Made by a program: the position numbers and the translations under genes. A model generated the notes under the pieces. That model did no database searches. It had not been told where the DNA came from and saw only the letters and a list, made by a program, of their open reading frames with translations. Below are positions 21,325-32,644 of a DNA stretch of 64,000 nt, one piece after another. Origin of the DNA: Apostichopus japonicus (Eukaryota; Echinodermata; Holothuroidea; Aspidochirotida; Stichopodidae); NCBI RefSeq assembly GCF_037975245.1, contig NC_092562.1, positions 5,689,501 to 5,753,500 on the forward strand. The letters are read 5' to 3'. Numbering within the stretch: the stretch's first letter is position 1; every line of letters starts with the position of its first letter.

Positions 21325-21640
21325 GTTGGTTGGTTGGTGTCTATCTTGTCGTAGAGTGCTCTGTGCTCAGTGGACAGAGCGGAATATGTGTTGATACTAG
21401 TTGAGACTAGTGGAACACTAGTAGTTGTAACTCGGAGTTTCACGCGTTTTAGCGATCGTCAGACAACAGTTGTCAGACAAGAGATCGTCAGACAACAGTT
21501 GTCTGACGATCGCTAAAACGCGTGAAACTCCGAGTTACAACTACAAGTGTTCCACTAGTCTCAACTAGTATCAACACATATATATATAAATATATATGAA
21601 AATCGTAATGAGTTGGAAAATCAAGCACAGTGAAAAAACT
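21241..21640. repeat. 400-bp palindrome formed by two inverted SINE bodies
   Basis: AGTTTTTTCACTGT at 21241 is mirrored by ACAGTGAAAAAACT ending at 21640. The inner arms, 21389-21472 and 21497-21581, match almost perfectly through GTTTCACGCGTTTTAGCGAT and its complement. (TA)n tracts lie within each arm. The spacer is about 25 bp. The right copy continues into a tRNA-like head at 21645-21722; the left copy lacks it. Confidence 0.88.
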
Positions 21641-21644
21641 TCCA

Positions 21645-21722
21645 GCATCAACCGGGATTCGAACCCGGGCCTCCCGCTTTGCACGCGTACACCCTAACCA
21701 ACTAGGCCATGGACGCTGATTG
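21645..21722 (-). mobile_element. tRNA-like head of a SINE
   Basis: On the minus strand: an A box TGGCCTAGTTGG (21698-21709) and a B box GGGTTCGAATCCC (21654-21666), correctly spaced for an internal polymerase III promoter. The anticodon arm is poorly paired, and the sequence continues into the palindrome body, so it is a SINE head and not a tRNA gene. Confidence 0.8.
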
Positions 21723-21842
21723 TATGTCCAGACGTCCGAAACGGGTAAGGAAGGTCGTAATTCCACTGTAGGCGTTGTCACCTGTGTCGAACAATATATA
21801 TCCCCAGTCTTTTTAAAGATTTGCTTTATTTGCTCCACTTTT

Positions 21843-22106
21843 TGTGATTACGTAATCGACCTGCCACGGTCGTAAACCGACCTCAAGCTCTAAAATTAGC
21901 CTGCATAGCTTTTTAACACCATTATGCTCTTCGTGAAAACACTGTGTGGAAATAGGTTAATGTCTACAGTGTAGTTAATTATAGAGCATTCACACAAAGA
22001 CCATCATACAAGAAAAAATATGTGGCAGGCGTTGCAGACTAATTGGAAAAAAGAGGTCATTTTACGACCAAGGCAGGTATAGGTCGATTAAGTCATCTCA
22101 CTAGCA
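21843..22106. mobile_element. ~260-bp TIR element
   Basis: TGATTACGTAATCGACCTGC and ACGGTCGTAAACCGACCTC on the left are mirrored by GAGGTCATTTTACGACC and GGCAGGTATAGGTCGATTAA on the right, giving imperfect inverted ends of about 40 bp. No reading frame and no obvious target duplication. Confidence 0.6.
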
Positions 22107-22802
22107 AAATATTCCATGATAGTGTGCAATTATTGGGGTCTACACAGCAGACATTTAACTACAGTAGCTTTAGCTACTGTGAATATAGAAGTGTCAAATA
22201 ATGAAAACAAAGCGCCCTCGAAAATACGCTTCCCGGCAGCTTCGTCCAAACTACCATCGGTAATGGAGTGGTGATCCACAAGTAAGTAAATTGTAATCAC
22301 AAAGCAGACAACCTTCAAAAGTACACTCGCACATCGTCTTCAAAAACATTCACGGCTGCGATGCACGATAACGTTTTAGTCTTATTTCGTAAGATCTAAT
22401 GCAACGAACAACATTGGTCTTTATCACTCCAGAATCAGGTCTTTATGTAAGAGACCATAGGAAATACAGACACTATTGGCGAACGTGTCGTGAAACAAAC
22501 TGAGCACTGAAATTAAAATACGCGTCTTCACGCCCCGTGAAAAGTGGAAGCAGTGAGTGTGAGTACCGGTAAACGCAACACAACTTCGTCTTAGGCCAAT
22601 GGCTTGCTTCATTTCAGCCAGTTCTCCAACATCCCCTTACTACACTCAAAAACGTCTTTGCGAGTACACTACGAGTAATAGCTACTCTCTTAAAACACCA
22701 TCGAATATACAAATTACAATGTGTTTACAGACTTTTACGTGCAATCTGAGAAATTGCAGGCTTGAGACCCATATTTTAGGGCTAGGTATTCGCAGCATAA
22801 AA

Positions 22803-25610
22803 CACTCGGGAAGTGCCGTTTCCGGCCATCTGGGGGTTTGAAAACCCAAAATTTTCTTGTACGCTCCGCGCCAACGATGGTGGCGCTCCGCTTAGATAGT
22901 CTCTACACATTAGCCCCCCCCTCCATAATTTTCCCGTTCCGCCGCGCCTGGAAGGGAGCCTCCTCCCCTTAGACCCCCCCAGGACGGCGATCCGTATCCA
23001 CCTAAGTGCCCCCCATCAAATGCTGGTGCCCCCTGTGCCCCCAGACTGAAAAGTCTGGTGACGCCACTGGGTAGTGCCAGCTGCAGAGGTTAAAATATAA
23101 TTTAAAACAAGATTCATAACAACTAGTTTCTGAATTTTACCCTTTGTAGGAAGGGCCTGCACCAATTGTTGTCCATTTGGATCAATATAGGCTAACACAC
23201 AGTGGCGGAGATTTCTTGGCAGAAGTGGGGGGGGGGGGGGGTTGCAGGCCATTGATGAAATAAAAAGTCATAACTGCTGGCTCACTATCTAAGTGGAGTG
23301 CCACCATAAGTTGGCGCGAAGTGCACAAGAAATTTTTGGCAAATATTAATTGCCTCCCAGATTGCAGTAAATGGCACTGCCCAGGCCTTGAAAAGCTGCA
23401 TTTAACCAGGGGGGTATGCAGGATTTTCTAACCCGGGGGACACGTATTACTATCTAAGCGGAGCGCCACCATTGGTTGGCGCGCAGCATACAAGCAAATT
23501 TCTGGTTTTGGTACCCCCAGATCACCGGAAATGGCACTTCTCGGGCTTGAAACTGACCAACCATATGTACACTTTTGCCTGAGAACCAAGTTTTTTTCAA
23601 ATACTTTTTTTTTCATCTATAACCTTTTTGAAGATTGTCACCAGTCACACATCATGTTCGACTTCATCACATATCCTGTGGATCATTGCTTTTGTAGGTG
23701 ATTCTTCATCGCGGCCCACAATATCCGTCAGCCCCATTGTTCAGAATTTGAAAATTCACAATTCTCGTGAATAAATTCACTTCAAAACATACCCATAATG
23801 TTGCACAAAATATCATCTATGGACAACCGATATAGAAAAACCCCCTTCAAAACCTAACAGACGGGTCAAAATTGCACGAGTATGATGAAGAATGTTGGTT
23901 AGGGAAATTTCGAAAATTCAGACGGCTACTAAAATATTTCGTTGAAGGAAATAAAAATATACCAGATATTTCCGAAACCGAACACTACACACATCGACAG
24001 TTGTCAGCATGGGCGCAGATCAGTCTTGGATAATGGTGGGGACGCGTGTCTGTTCTATGACACTAAGCGGAGGGCGACCATGGGTTCGCGCGTAGCGTAC
24101 GACTTTTTGGGGCAAATATACCTCCCAGATCGCCGGAAATAACACTTCCCAGACCCAAAAATGCTCCAAAACCTCCTTAAATTTGAGATCACATGGCTTA
24201 GAAATTTAAGTTGGGGGAAACACATGGGCGTCTGCAGAAAAGAAAAATCAGGGGACAAATAATCCAAGTAGACTTTTGTATACGATGGGTCTGGGTCCTC
24301 TCCCAGAAAACAATTATAGACTGCCGCAAATGTGATTTTCTTCCAAAATTTAACAACTATGGATAAATGTAATAAAATGAGAACTGCTGCATGTCATTTG
24401 CACAGTGCTGGATCAAACTGCGCCAAAGTTCAATACAGGGAAATTTGCAATGCAGCGTTTTGTCAAGACAAATTGGTGGGGACACGGTATATCATGTCCC
24501 CACCACTGAAAAAGTTTGTGGGGACGCGTCCCGCTGTCCCCACCAGGATCTGCGCCCATGGTCCGTCTAGCTAATTCATTTCTGAAATAAGTAAAAACTA
24601 CTCTCGGTGAAAGTCTGTGTCGTTTTTGGTGTTATTTAGTAACAAATTGTGACACGGTTAGACATGCGCGTAGAGAGGAATTTGCCAAGGGACTCGGGCG
24701 AAGCTTGTAGGCAAACTATCTAAGCGTGGCGCCACCATGAGTTGGCGCGAAGCGTAAAAGAAAATTTGGCCGAAAAAGCCTCCCAGATCGCTGGAAATGG
24801 CACTTCCCAGGCATCTAAGCATTTTCTATTTTGAAATTACTAGCGATATCATAAAAAAATATGCTCTTATATCCACAAAAAAACTATGCCACCAAATATT
24901 GGGGGGGGGGTGGATATTAGATACTATATCCCCACCTAAAATATTGGGGGGACATGTCCCCCCGTCCTCCCCCCCCCCCCCCATGATCGCCGCCCATGAT
25001 CCCGCCTACCTGTCGTTGAACAATGTATGTTTTTTTTTTCTGGAGGTAGCTGAGTACTGTGTTAAAATATTAAATACGGTAACTAAATAGGAGCTTAAAA
25101 AATATACTGTCCTATTTTCCCCTTCAAAGTGATGTTACCATTTTTTCTTCTTCTAATTTACCAAATTTTTGGGGAAGTGTAAATTTCTAAAACGTGGGAT
25201 TATAAAATAAAGAATGTTTAGATGCAACTTGCAAGGCCTCAGAAGTGCCGTTTCCGGCAATCTGAGAGGCATTTTTTTGCCAAATTTTTTTTTGTACGCT
25301 ACGCGCCAACAGATGATGGCGCTCCGCTTAAATAGTCTCACGGGAACTTTCGGGCACAAAAATTTCTGCCCCCCCCCCAACTGAAATGGTCCCGTACGCT
25401 TATGTCGGTACTATTTTACCTCGTTTGTTTTTGGGGTTTAAAAGTGATATTGAATGAGGTGTCTCAAGTTAGCAAGAGGCCAGGGAACCAGAATGAACAC
25501 TCGGGAAGGGCCGTTTCCGGCCATCTGGGGGGTTTGTAAAACCAAATATTTTCTTGTACGCTCCGCGCCAACTGATGGTGGCGCTCCGCTCAGATAGTCG
25601 TGCCTACAAC
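22803..25610. repeat. Cluster of a ~100-bp mobile core repeat, seven copies
   Basis: Copies at about 22803-22900 (-), 23285-23400 (+), 23450-23560 (+), 24058-24165 (+), 24715-24820 (+), 25235-25340 (-) and 25498-25605 (-). The conserved parts are CTATCTAAGCGGAGCGCCAC, a GGTTGGCGCG-AGCGTAC hairpin partner, CCTCCCAGATCGCCGGAAAT and GGCACTTCCCGGGC. Many copies are next to runs of G or C and to CAGTGGCG-type ends. The same core sits inside the hAT-like element at 10446. Open frames in the cluster shift between copies and are not genes. Confidence 0.82.
24008..24560. mobile_element. TIR element with CATGGGCGCAGATC ends
   Basis: The inverted termini CATGGGCGCAGATC and GATCTGCGCCCATG match over 14 bp. 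TGGTGGGGACGCGTG near the left end and GTGGGGACGCGTCC near the right are also related. The interior carries one copy of the ~100-bp core repeat. No clear target duplication and no transposase frame. Confidence 0.7.
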
Positions 25611-26189
25611 TTTGAAAATCCATATCAATCGCAAAAAGGCCCCCTCTCCCCTTTCAAATTCCTGGCTACGTCGCTGCATGACGTAGGCCTACTGTTATAC
25701 TTAAACGCAACCAAGAGAGTGGTTATAAAATATAGCTGGGGATACCAAACGGATATTTACGCTAATTTCATTTAGCCTGCGTTGTTTTTTCAACTGAAAA
25801 AAATGTTCCTTCTTTAGAAAAGAAAGAGGTATTTCTACTGATAGTTAAATTACCTATATAATCCTCTTTTCGGTGAGGTGACAGTTTTTGAACTGAAGGA
25901 CTAAGTTACCAGTAATATGGAAGCATATCCAAGTCACGAGCAATGCATCGCATTCGTTTTGGATTTCCCCCTCACTGTACTGCGAACACAAATCGTGACC
26001 GGGATTATATTTTGCAACAGGATGTGCTAAAATCCCGGTTGTGTAAGATAGGTAGGCCTATAACCTACAAGGCGATATTTCAGCCCCTTCACTCCACGAA
26101 GAATGGTTACGCGCCTGAACATAGCGATAGTTGTTTGTCTTTTCGGTGATTACTGTGCCAGCCCCCCCCCCCACCCAAAAACCAACAAC

Positions 26190-26807
26190 TTAAAGCAGCA
26201 TTTTGCGTCCTTTTCTATGATTTTTCTCAACCTCACTGACTCCACTATGCCATAACGACATACATAACTAGCTTATCTTTTTAAATCTTACTTCAAATGG
26301 TGGCATAAAAGTCGAATTGCAACTTTCAACTTTGGTTTTCTCCAAGATATTTTCCGTTGGGATCCCAATGAACCTCGCCCATAATATGAATATTTAAACA
26401 CTACGAACGTCATTGACCAATACGTAATTAAACACCAAGCTTGAGTTGTGTACAGTCTATATGGCAGTTGTACCAGGTAGTTCCATAACAACTCCCTGGT
26501 TGTACCAACGCAAAGTCTTGAATCTATTTTAGCAACTGGCTCATAACTAAACCTATATCTGATTGGTTGAATTCAAACAAGTGGGTTTGGGGGAACTGTA
26601 TGCGATTAATTTTAAACGTGGAATCTGTCGTGGACACTCATCTCATTATCTGCAAATATCCTTAATTACTCGCCAATTAACGTTGTTGGCAGGAAAAAAA
26701 CTTGGCTAATATCTTAGTTTGCTGTTTTGTGATTGATATATGTAAAAAAATCGATGGACATGTCAAAAAAGTAGAAAACGGCGACCAAACGCAAAATGCT
26801 GCTTTGA
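26190..26807 (+). mobile_element. 618-bp TTAA-type miniature element, copy 1
   Basis: Begins TTAAAGCAGCATTTTGCGTC and ends GCAAAATGCTGCTTTGA: inverted ends of about 20 bp with TTAA on the left and TTGA on the right. A near-identical copy lies at 37559-38183 with TTAA at both sides. Ends at TTAA are typical of piggyBac-class insertions. Frames inside differ between copies and do not code for a transposase. Confidence 0.85.
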
Positions 26808-28999
26808 ACAGACACGAGTGCTGTGCCCAATTTCTTTAAATGTCAGTGTCCCCACCCCCTCCCCCCTCTCCAGCAATTCCTGACTATAAGAGTCCGCGGA
26901 GAGCATGTGGTGTAGGATGGTACTTTTGAGTGGGGGGGGGGGTGAAGACTGATGGCCGGCCTGCATGGGGGAGGGGTCTAAGGGGAACGAGTGTCCCCCT
27001 CCCCTTTGGATTTTTTTTTTGCATTTCCAGGTGGCCTCAGATGCAATTTGGTGCAATATAGCACACTTCAACACCCACTCCATTTCATTTTGTAAATAAT
27101 TTTGCATTTTCACCTGGCCTTAGATGCAATTTGGTGCTCCAAATGAGATTTTTTTCTCATTTGGAAATGAAAAAGTGGTTTTCTGACTTGCGAAGCGGGG
27201 GCGGAATGATACTTCCGCTCCATATTTTTCACGGGGGGCTGGCGCCCCCAGTCCCCCGGTTCCTACTCCCTTGGCGGAGAGGTCAATCAATAAAGTACTG
27301 CGGTACTTGTACTCACATAGAGATGAGAGAGCCACAAATGACCAGCGCGATAACAATTTACTAGTTAAACGAGAATCTAAATAAAAAAGTACTAAATCCA
27401 AAATGTCAAAAGGGTGCCTTTTACAAAGGTCTCCATGGTTACATAACTTGTGCAAACTATTGATAATATGTAACATTTATTACTTTTAATTACGAATTAT
27501 TTGTTTGGTATTCCATTTTTTGAATAAACAAATTAATTTTTATTTCAAAGGTCTATATGGGCGGGCTTTCCTGCCAGTGTGTATACTAACGTTGTACTGG
27601 CTTGACACATGGATATATCTGTCTAGCATATTTGATATGGTATCTGGCCAACACGCAGATCATGGCAATCAGTACGTGTCGAAAATGATGTATACAAACT
27701 GAAAAAAAATGAACTCGAGCTCGCAGTGCTAGTGTCGAACTAGTTCAAGGTCCAACAACAGTTAAGCAACCAGCAGATTGATACAGTACAGCAAATGACA
27801 ATATTCTACTAAATTTTCATCAAACAAGTCAAGACACATCTTTTGAGAAATGCAGAGGTAAGGAAGTACACTGGCTTGTTTATAGTAATACTTGTTTTCT
27901 TCTAAACACCAGCCAATTCTTATAACTTTGTTAGGCTTGTCCCTACATTATGAATGTTTTACGTTAATAAACATGTCTACAGCAAGTTAGGCCAAACGTT
28001 AGAGAGCACGTATTGATGGCATGTACTCAGTGTAGGTTACTGTAGCCTAACAACACCAATAAGCATAACGTAATTTAAGCTTTGTGTAAATCTAAACCGT
28101 CTCAATTTCGCGCATCAAAACTAAGCATTGATTATAGTGTTTTGCCGATATCGATATTTTTAAACTGCAAGAATGAAGGTCAAATCGCACTTTAGGTCAT
28201 GCATTATTATATAGGCCTAGGCCCACATAAAGTATCAAAATTCTAATCGGTTACCGAGGTACGTTATTAGTTTAGTAGAAAAAGAGGATCAGGAGGGACA
28301 TTCAAGGACCCTATGGGAGAGAAAGACTCTGAAGATACAAAAAATCAGACCCGATTACAATGCTTAAAGTGCTTGTCCAAAGCATTCTTAAACCCATTCA
28401 CAATCACACTACATCACTTGCAAGTACAACTGTCTCAGGCATAAGTTATTACCGTTTGCACTTACTCACAAACAGTAACCACTTGTATAACTCTCATTTG
28501 TGGAATCCTGTGAGTAAATTAGGGAAAATATATAGGCCTATGTGCGCATATATAGGCCCTAGTTCTTACCGCATTTTTTAAATAAACGATCATTTTCCCC
28601 ACTAAGTTGATATGCATGAAACTGCTAGCACTTTTTATCTTTGAATAACACAAGCCTATCCTTTCTGTTAGTCAGTTTTTTGATTTGTTACTCTGTTTGA
28701 ACAGCTGTAGGTTCAACACTTAGGCTTAGTGTTACAAAATTGTAATAACACAGTTTCATCATGTTTGTCCCATGAACTGTATAAACACTAGCAAATGCAT
28801 GCCCTTTAACATCAATAAGTCCTAAAGTGGTGCTAATCCCTCCCACCCACCATAATTCTTCCCTAATAAATTGTAGTCCTATTATTTGATCTGCACAGTA
28901 CAGTATGTTACTTCCTATAGTAGATTAACTATGTGTATGGTAGGCCTATTGCTTGATCTGTGTATAGTACAGTACAACTGTTGACTTTTTCTTCAATAG
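26808..28999. other. Upstream region of the ZIP gene, possible non-coding first exon
   Basis: The left part (26830-27300) is C/G-run-rich debris of miniature elements. The right part is unique. GCAGAG|GTAAGG at 27857/27858 is a strong donor, and CTTCAATAG ending at 28999 is an acceptor before the ZIP coding exon, so a non-coding 5' exon ending at 27857 with a ~1.1-kb intron is plausible. No coding frame here is convincing. Confidence 0.4.
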
Positions 29000-29113
29000 A
29001 TTACAAGCAGCCATCGTTCTAAAGCAGATGAACCATAATGAGAGGGAAGATTGTTAACAGATCCATTGGAAAGTATATTTTCATTGAAACCAAAAGAAGA
29101 TAATCTTGTCAAA

Positions 29114-30151
29114 ATGGAAAACCTGACGCTTCAGTTGATTTCAGTGAGTGCCATATTTTTGTCTACGTTCCTGTCCACGTTGCTACCCCTGAAGGTAATT
29201 GGGACCACGAGTGGATCCAGCTCAGGGGCCTCTAAATCAGAGAGATTTATAAGTGTGTGCAATTGCCTGGCAGGTGGCGTATTCCTTACAACCTGTTTCT
29301 TAGGTCTGATTCCATCAGCTCACCAGAAGTTTGACCACATTCGGGACACCATGTCCGCAAAAAACACGTATCCCATAACAGAAGCAGTGGTGCTAGCAGG
29401 ATTTTACATGATTTTGATATTAGAGAGAACAGTATCTGCAGTTCGAGAATTTGGATGTAAGAAAGACAACTCCTATTTGTTTGAAATGGACCAACTTTTA
29501 CCCCATCACAGTGGCCAACAAGACTCTTCTGAATCGGAAGACGAAATCGATCTGTTTGAGATGCAACCTATCAAACACAGTTCCCACAAAGAAAATGGCA
29601 AGGTAGGTTCCTCCTCATCAGCGAAAAAGGCAAATAGGAACTGGGACTCTGGTCACAGTCATACGCAGAATGTCAGTTCGCAGAATCTTGGCAGATCTTT
29701 CATACTTCTGTTAGCTCTGTCGGTACATTCAGTCTTTGAGGGCATGGCTCTTGGGGTTCAAGAGAATCAGAAGAACACATTGTACCTCCTGGCAGCCATC
29801 TTGATCCATGAAACACTAGCAGGATTTGCTCTTGGGTCAAATATGGTCAGGAATGGCACCTCTGCGTGCTTACTCTGTTTCTACAGCTCTGTGTTTTCGG
29901 TGATGATTCCTATCGGTATAGTCATTGGTCTCGCCATCAATGGGAACAAGAGCTTCCCTGCTGAAGTAGCCTCAGCCACTACTCAAGCACTTGCCGCTGG
30001 GGTCTTCATCTTCATTACATTCTTTGAAATATTTGGACACGAATTTGACAAGCAACAGGATTGGCTGTTGAAAGTCATCGCCTCTCTCATTGGATTTTTG
30101 CTACTGGCCGGCTTAGAGGCCATATTAATATTTAAATTTGACACTTTATAG
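29114..30151 (+). CDS. ZIP-family zinc transporter (SLC39A1/2/3-like)
   Basis: A 345-residue protein in one uninterrupted exon. The ATG at 29114 (AAAATGG) is the first Met of the frame; the frame extends upstream without one. Eight membrane segments fit ZIP topology: about residues 8-30, 46-67, 88-107, 195-216, 222-244, 250-275, 288-308 and 319-341. TM4 carries HSVFEGMALG (His205, Glu209) and TM5 HETLAGFALG (His232, Glu233), the paired signatures that line the metal site of ZIP subfamily II. The TM3-TM4 loop is long, acidic and Ser-rich, with a HSH cluster (residues 181-183), the usual variable metal-binding loop. These proteins import Zn2+ into the cytosol, usually at the plasma membrane. 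Length matches human ZIP1-3 (about 310-325) plus a longer loop. ATTAAA at 30225-30230 may serve as polyadenylation signal. Which of ZIP1, 2 or 3 it corresponds to cannot be settled here. Confidence 0.95.
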   Translation: MENLTLQLISVSAIFLSTFLSTLLPLKVIGTTSGSSSGASKSERFISVCNCLAGGVFLTTCFLGLIPSAHQKFDHIRDTMSAKNTYPITEAVVLAGFYMILILERTVSAVREFGCKKDNSYLFEMDQLLPHHSGQQDSSESEDEIDLFEMQPIKHSSHKENGKVGSSSSAKKANRNWDSGHSHTQNVSSQNLGRSFILLLALSVHSVFEGMALGVQENQKNTLYLLAAILIHETLAGFALGSNMVRNGTSACLLCFYSSVFSVMIPIGIVIGLAINGNKSFPAEVASATTQALAAGVFIFITFFEIFGHEFDKQQDWLLKVIASLIGFLLLAGLEAILIFKFDTL

Positions 30152-32166
30152 AAGTAAAATTTCCATGTATTCCTTTTTTAAAAACCAAACCAAATAATCA
30201 GCTTAATTATTTCTATTCCATGACATTAAAGAGATGATTTATAGTGGTGTGGGATGACCAGCCATCTTAGGTCCAATGAACATTTAATATGACCAAACCA
30301 ACATGACATGCCTACGTTGCAATATTACTGTAGGTACAAACAATATTCTGACCATGTAGTATTGTACTAAATTGCGATTGGTATTGTTCAAAGTACCGTA
30401 TGCTGTTTGTCATATTAAGAACTTTGCAAGGTCAGTGACTGGTCAGATCTGGTTGCATATGTTAATTGGAACTGATACACTATTGAACTCACAAGAGTCG
30501 TTGCAAACTACAGTTTTAGAGGCAATATTATTTACTGTTAAACTTTAGTGCACAGTAGCAGCTGTAAGGACTTTGAATAATTCCACTTGTAATGTACTGT
30601 GGTTTGTGTGTGTTCAATCTTACCATACATCTTTGCAATTGTATAGCAATTTGCCCATGTTGCAATGCGATACCAGAAAAATAATTCCCTGCCACATACT
30701 GATGCATATTGAATTAATTCCTCAGAAACTGTTTAATGTACTACACCTTTGTATAGTAGCAGGTGTACCTGGTCCTAGCATACTTTGCATATAGAGAAAT
30801 GGGCAGAAATTGCTACAGTACTTGCTTCAAATATTGTGAATGCACCAAATTTTGGCAAGCTCTTACATTCCTTTGGTTAGAAAATTGTGCAAGTAATACA
30901 CTTACTGTATGTTTATGAATCCAAGCAACTGCTTTTGTACAATCTAAACAATGAAAAAGGCCAACTGCGACGAGATGTGAAAGGCAAAACTTTCATTCAT
31001 TGGAAAAATTACGTTAGAAATTTTCCCCCAGTAAAATAAGTATTGTGACCATTTCATGATTTCAGTATATTCTTTTTCACTTTTTTTTTTCATTTTGTTT
31101 AAATTCCAGTATGAATATAAATTTATAAACTTGAGAACTTGAGTTACCTTTGCATTTGCTGACATTGCAGTGCAACCTGCATAAATCTTGCATGAAACTT
31201 TTTTTAAAGATTTTTATATAAATTGTGGCAATATTTAAAGATTATTAATAACTTGTACTGTAAATAGTACTGTGTACTGTATTATAGTTCTAACTGCTAT
31301 CAAGAAACTTATTTTTTGCTCTTGTTTAGAGTAAAGCTGAGAAATAATCTGAAGAAAGGTATTTTCATTATATCGCATAACAGATTATGAATTTAAGTGA
31401 CCAGTTTTTTTACTGCAGAATGTACTGTAGTACTGTACATGGATGAAAGTGATGGCCTTTAAATATGATTTTCAAGTTAGTCCAATACAAGTGAATTATC
31501 AGCACTTGCCTAAACCTACAGTAACAAAGTTAAAAACAAAAAAGTCAAGTTTCTTTACATTGAGCTGAATCCTTGTTGTCAAGGGCAATAGGAATCAATG
31601 CAATGGTGATTGCACCCATGGATGTATATTCCATAAAGCTTTGCCATTCAAGTCAGTTACAGTGTGAACATAATGACAAAGAGTTTTACATGCTGCTTGA
31701 CAATATTAAACATTGTTGAGTTTTGGTTGCATCATTTGCACGGTCTTTCATTTCAATCCCAAACTTGATGACTTCATACCAAACTGTTCACCTTCGTCAT
31801 TTCTAAAGGATGTTGACATTGTTCATCAGATCCTGGTATTCTGTATGCAACATTAATTTGTTGTGTTCTGTACGTCAAGGTTTGTATCTTAGTTAAACAG
31901 GTCCAGTAAGTTTTGTAATGCTTAGTAAATACTTGAAAAGTATTCAAGAAACGACACCAAAGCATACAGTATCACTTGTATAATTTGTTTAATATGATGA
32001 AGAGATCAAGTTTAAGATATTATGTGTACTGTATAAAAATGTATAGTAGTTCTCACACAGAAAGCAGGTTCATATTCATGCCATAAATGTTCAGAACTAC
32101 AGTAATCTCAATCAATCAGACTCATTTGTTGGGTTTTGCATCAATGTACAGTATATACAGTATGAT
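30152..32166. other. 3' flank of the ZIP gene
   Basis: AT-rich, possibly partly 3' UTR. It is rich in TACTGTA/TACAGTA words but holds no credible reading frame, RNA gene or array. Confidence 0.5.
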
Positions 32167-32644
32167 TAGGGATGCACCGGATCCAAATTTTTGGATCCGG
32201 CCGGAACCGGATTTTGCCGGATAGTACATGAAATCCGGCCGGTTAAAATCCGGCCGGACACCGGATTTTTTCATTACACAAAAGAAAATCATTAATAAGA
32301 AGTAGAAGTATGAAACAAGGAGCAAATCTTAGGTGAGGTATACGCATATTATAAAGAAGGTGGTTTTTGTGGAATTTAAAAAAATTCAGATGTATTTAGC
32401 CTTATAAGAGATTGTTTCACACATAAATATTCAGAGAAAACTTGAATGCCAACAATAATGGGAAAGTAAAGATTCAATGGAACAGTATTTTGACTGAGAA
32501 GTATATGAATGGTCTATTTTAACTGCACAATATTAAATATTGATATTAAATATTTTGAAAAATATCCGGCCGGAACCGGAACCGGATAATTCCTCACTAT
32601 CCGGCCGGATAGTCCGGCCGGACCGGATATCCGGTGCATCCCTA
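32167..32644. mobile_element. 478-bp non-autonomous hAT element
   Basis: Termini TAGGGATGCACCGGATCC and CCGGTGCATCCCTA are a hAT signature. Sub-terminal DNA is packed with CCGGCCGGA motifs in both arms. Flanks AGTATGAT and TATATGAT agree at 6 of 8 positions, a decayed 8-bp duplication. The interior is AT-rich, without transposase. Confidence 0.88.

Noticed and set aside
29051-29113. Upstream extension of the ZIP protein (21 codons before the ATG at 29114)
   Set aside because: The extension begins with TTG and has no Met; the ATG at 29114 has an acceptable context and places the first membrane segment correctly.
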